NCBI GenBank assembly: GCA_024699005.1
Contig: JAILQN010000057.1
Span: forward strand, 1-5,382
DNA from: Clostridia bacterium
GTDB lineage: Bacteria > Bacillota_A > Clostridia > Oscillospirales > Acutalibacteraceae
Direction: 5' to 3'
DNA length: 5,382 nucleotides
The notes beneath the pieces were generated by a model. The model saw only the letters and a program-made list of their open reading frames with translations, was not told the origin of the DNA and ran no database searches. Both the position numbers and the translations under genes were made by a program. This document shows, one piece after another, positions 4,668 through 5,382 of the stretch (positions are counted from its first letter, which is position 1; every line of letters starts with the position of its first letter).

Positions 4668-4813
4668 GTGCCGAAGGCACATATCACATCCGAAGGATAT
4701 ATCGCATATTCCGCAGGAATATATATCGCCTGAACGTCTGCGATATATCGCCTGCGGCGATGCGATATGCGCTCACTGTGCCCGCGCGCGATATGTTCGG
4801 CTCCGCCGAACAT
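4668..4813. repeat. Array of short hairpins separated by ATATC-type spacers
   Basis: In order: GTGCC-GAA-GGCAC (4668-4680), ATCC-GAA-GGAT (4688-4698), ATATTCC-GCA-GGAATAT (4706-4722), palindrome GCGATATATCGC (4740-4751), CGCC-TGC-GGCG (4749-4759) and TGTTCGGC-TCC-GCCGAACA (4794-4812, one more A-T pair outside). Stems differ but the layout is constant: 3-nt loops and spacers such as ATATCAC or ATATCGC. It lies in the 3' non-coding region of the GH36 gene. Similar arrays occur, as I remember, dispersed in Clostridia genomes. Confidence 0.65.
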
Positions 4814-4844
4814 GTATTGAAGAGACCGCCCGGCAAACAGAAAT

Positions 4845-5382
4845 CTATCCGGCAGCGCGGTAGATCAGGATCGCCGCCTTCGGCGCTCCGGCGACCGGCA
4901 CGTCGATCCCTTCGGTCATCAGCGCTCCGCCGGTCATCACCGTGATATCCTCGTGGTGATCGTCGTCGAAAACTTCATATTCCAGATCGGGGTCAAGGCC
5001 GTTCAGCACGATGCGGCACACGTCGGCAGAAACCTTTTCTCTTTTATAGATCAGCGCCGCGCCGCCGGTTTCGTCGCCGTACTGCATCGCAAGGTATTTG
5101 TCAGGGGCGCGGGCGCCGTAGATCAGCGGGTAATAATTCTTCGTCATCGATTCGCGGACGAAACGGTAGCCGAGCACCGTCTGCGCGCAGGGCACGATCG
5201 CGGAACGGTAACGGTATTCTCCGTCGCCGCCGATGCCCGTGCCGTGCAGAGGCAGCCAGAAGGATATGCCGTAGGTGATCGACTGCGTCGCCTCGATGAT
5301 ATCGTCGGGCAGTCTGCCGTCCGAGCTCATACAGTTGTAGTCCGACCGCCAGAGCGGGATGCTGCGGCGCGTCATCTCGAGA
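4845..5382 (-). CDS. C-terminal part of a GH36-family alpha-galactosidase
   Basis: The frame enters from the right edge and ends at TAG 4847-4845, giving 178 residues. It begins LEMTRRSIPLWRSDYNC, the segment that directly follows the catalytic Cys-x-x-Gly-Gly-x-x-Asp region in GH36 enzymes (usually ...D.ETM.RRSVPLWRSDY). ITYGISFWLPLHGTGI (33-49) and YRSAIVPC (about 56-63) are further GH36-type motifs. The last 80 or so residues form the C-terminal beta-sandwich, with the typical LNGLDPDLEYEV, TGGALMTEGI and AAILIYRAAG. The enzyme removes terminal alpha-galactose from oligosaccharides such as raffinose or melibiose; the acid/base and nucleophile aspartates lie outside the window. The in-frame Met at 5375 is internal, not the start. 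No signal for linkage to the RNA module is seen. Exact substrate is not determinable from this part. Confidence 0.88.
   Translation of the reverse strand, partial: LEMTRRSIPLWRSDYNCMSSDGRLPDDIIEATQSITYGISFWLPLHGTGIGGDGEYRYRSAIVPCAQTVLGYRFVRESMTKNYYPLIYGARAPDKYLAMQYGDETGGAALIYKREKVSADVCRIVLNGLDPDLEYEVFDDDHHEDITVMTGGALMTEGIDVPVAGAPKAAILIYRAAG

Noticed and set aside
4668..4813. A CRISPR array
   Set aside because: Units are short hairpins of different sequence without an identical repeat or unique spacers of constant length.

Overview
The window looks like chromosomal DNA of a fairly GC-rich, probably gut-associated, uncultured Clostridia-type Firmicute. This is an inference from three things: the interspersed hairpin repeats (4348-4442 and 4668-4813), which resemble repeats I remember from Oscillospiraceae/Ruminococcaceae-type genomes; the clostridial flavour of the GH36 alpha-galactosidase at the right edge; and GC-rich third codon positions. 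I could not run any search.

The centre (about 450-4240, minus strand) is an RNA-repair/Ro-RNP-like module. Read 5' to 3' on the minus strand it holds: (1) a candidate structured noncoding RNA (4237-4053) that ends in a 76-nt tRNA-like domain with a perfect acceptor stem and T-arm, a 4-nt loop where the anticodon loop should be, and a U6 tract; (2) a HEAT-like plus vWA protein of the DUF2828 family, related to TROVE/Ro60 (4035-2545); (3) rtcB, an RNA ligase with all signature motifs (2338-1106); (4) a second short structured element carrying a near-perfect copy of a 23-nt block that also begins the noncoding RNA (1102-1038); (5) a doubtful hypothetical ORF (932-294); and (6) an intrinsic terminator (495-452). 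Gene content and order recall the rsr-yrlBA-rtcBA RNA-repair locus of Salmonella (Ro protein, tRNA-mimicking Y RNA, RtcB). Here the Ro partner is replaced by a DUF2828-type protein, and the two 23-nt direct repeats bracket the cassette. My working model is that the DUF2828 protein binds the Y-like RNA, as Ro60 does, and that RtcB seals damaged RNA.

To the left (1-440) are the first codons of a gene running off the window on the minus strand, with a TATAAT/dyad promoter region, and a short remnant of an Xre-type helix-turn-helix gene on the plus strand. To the right (4238-4844) is about 600 bp without genes: a Clostridia-type interspersed repeat, several hairpins, a minus-strand terminator, and an array of small hairpins. 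At 4845-5382 is the C-terminal part of a GH36 alpha-galactosidase entering from the right edge on the minus strand; it is probably unrelated to the RNA module.
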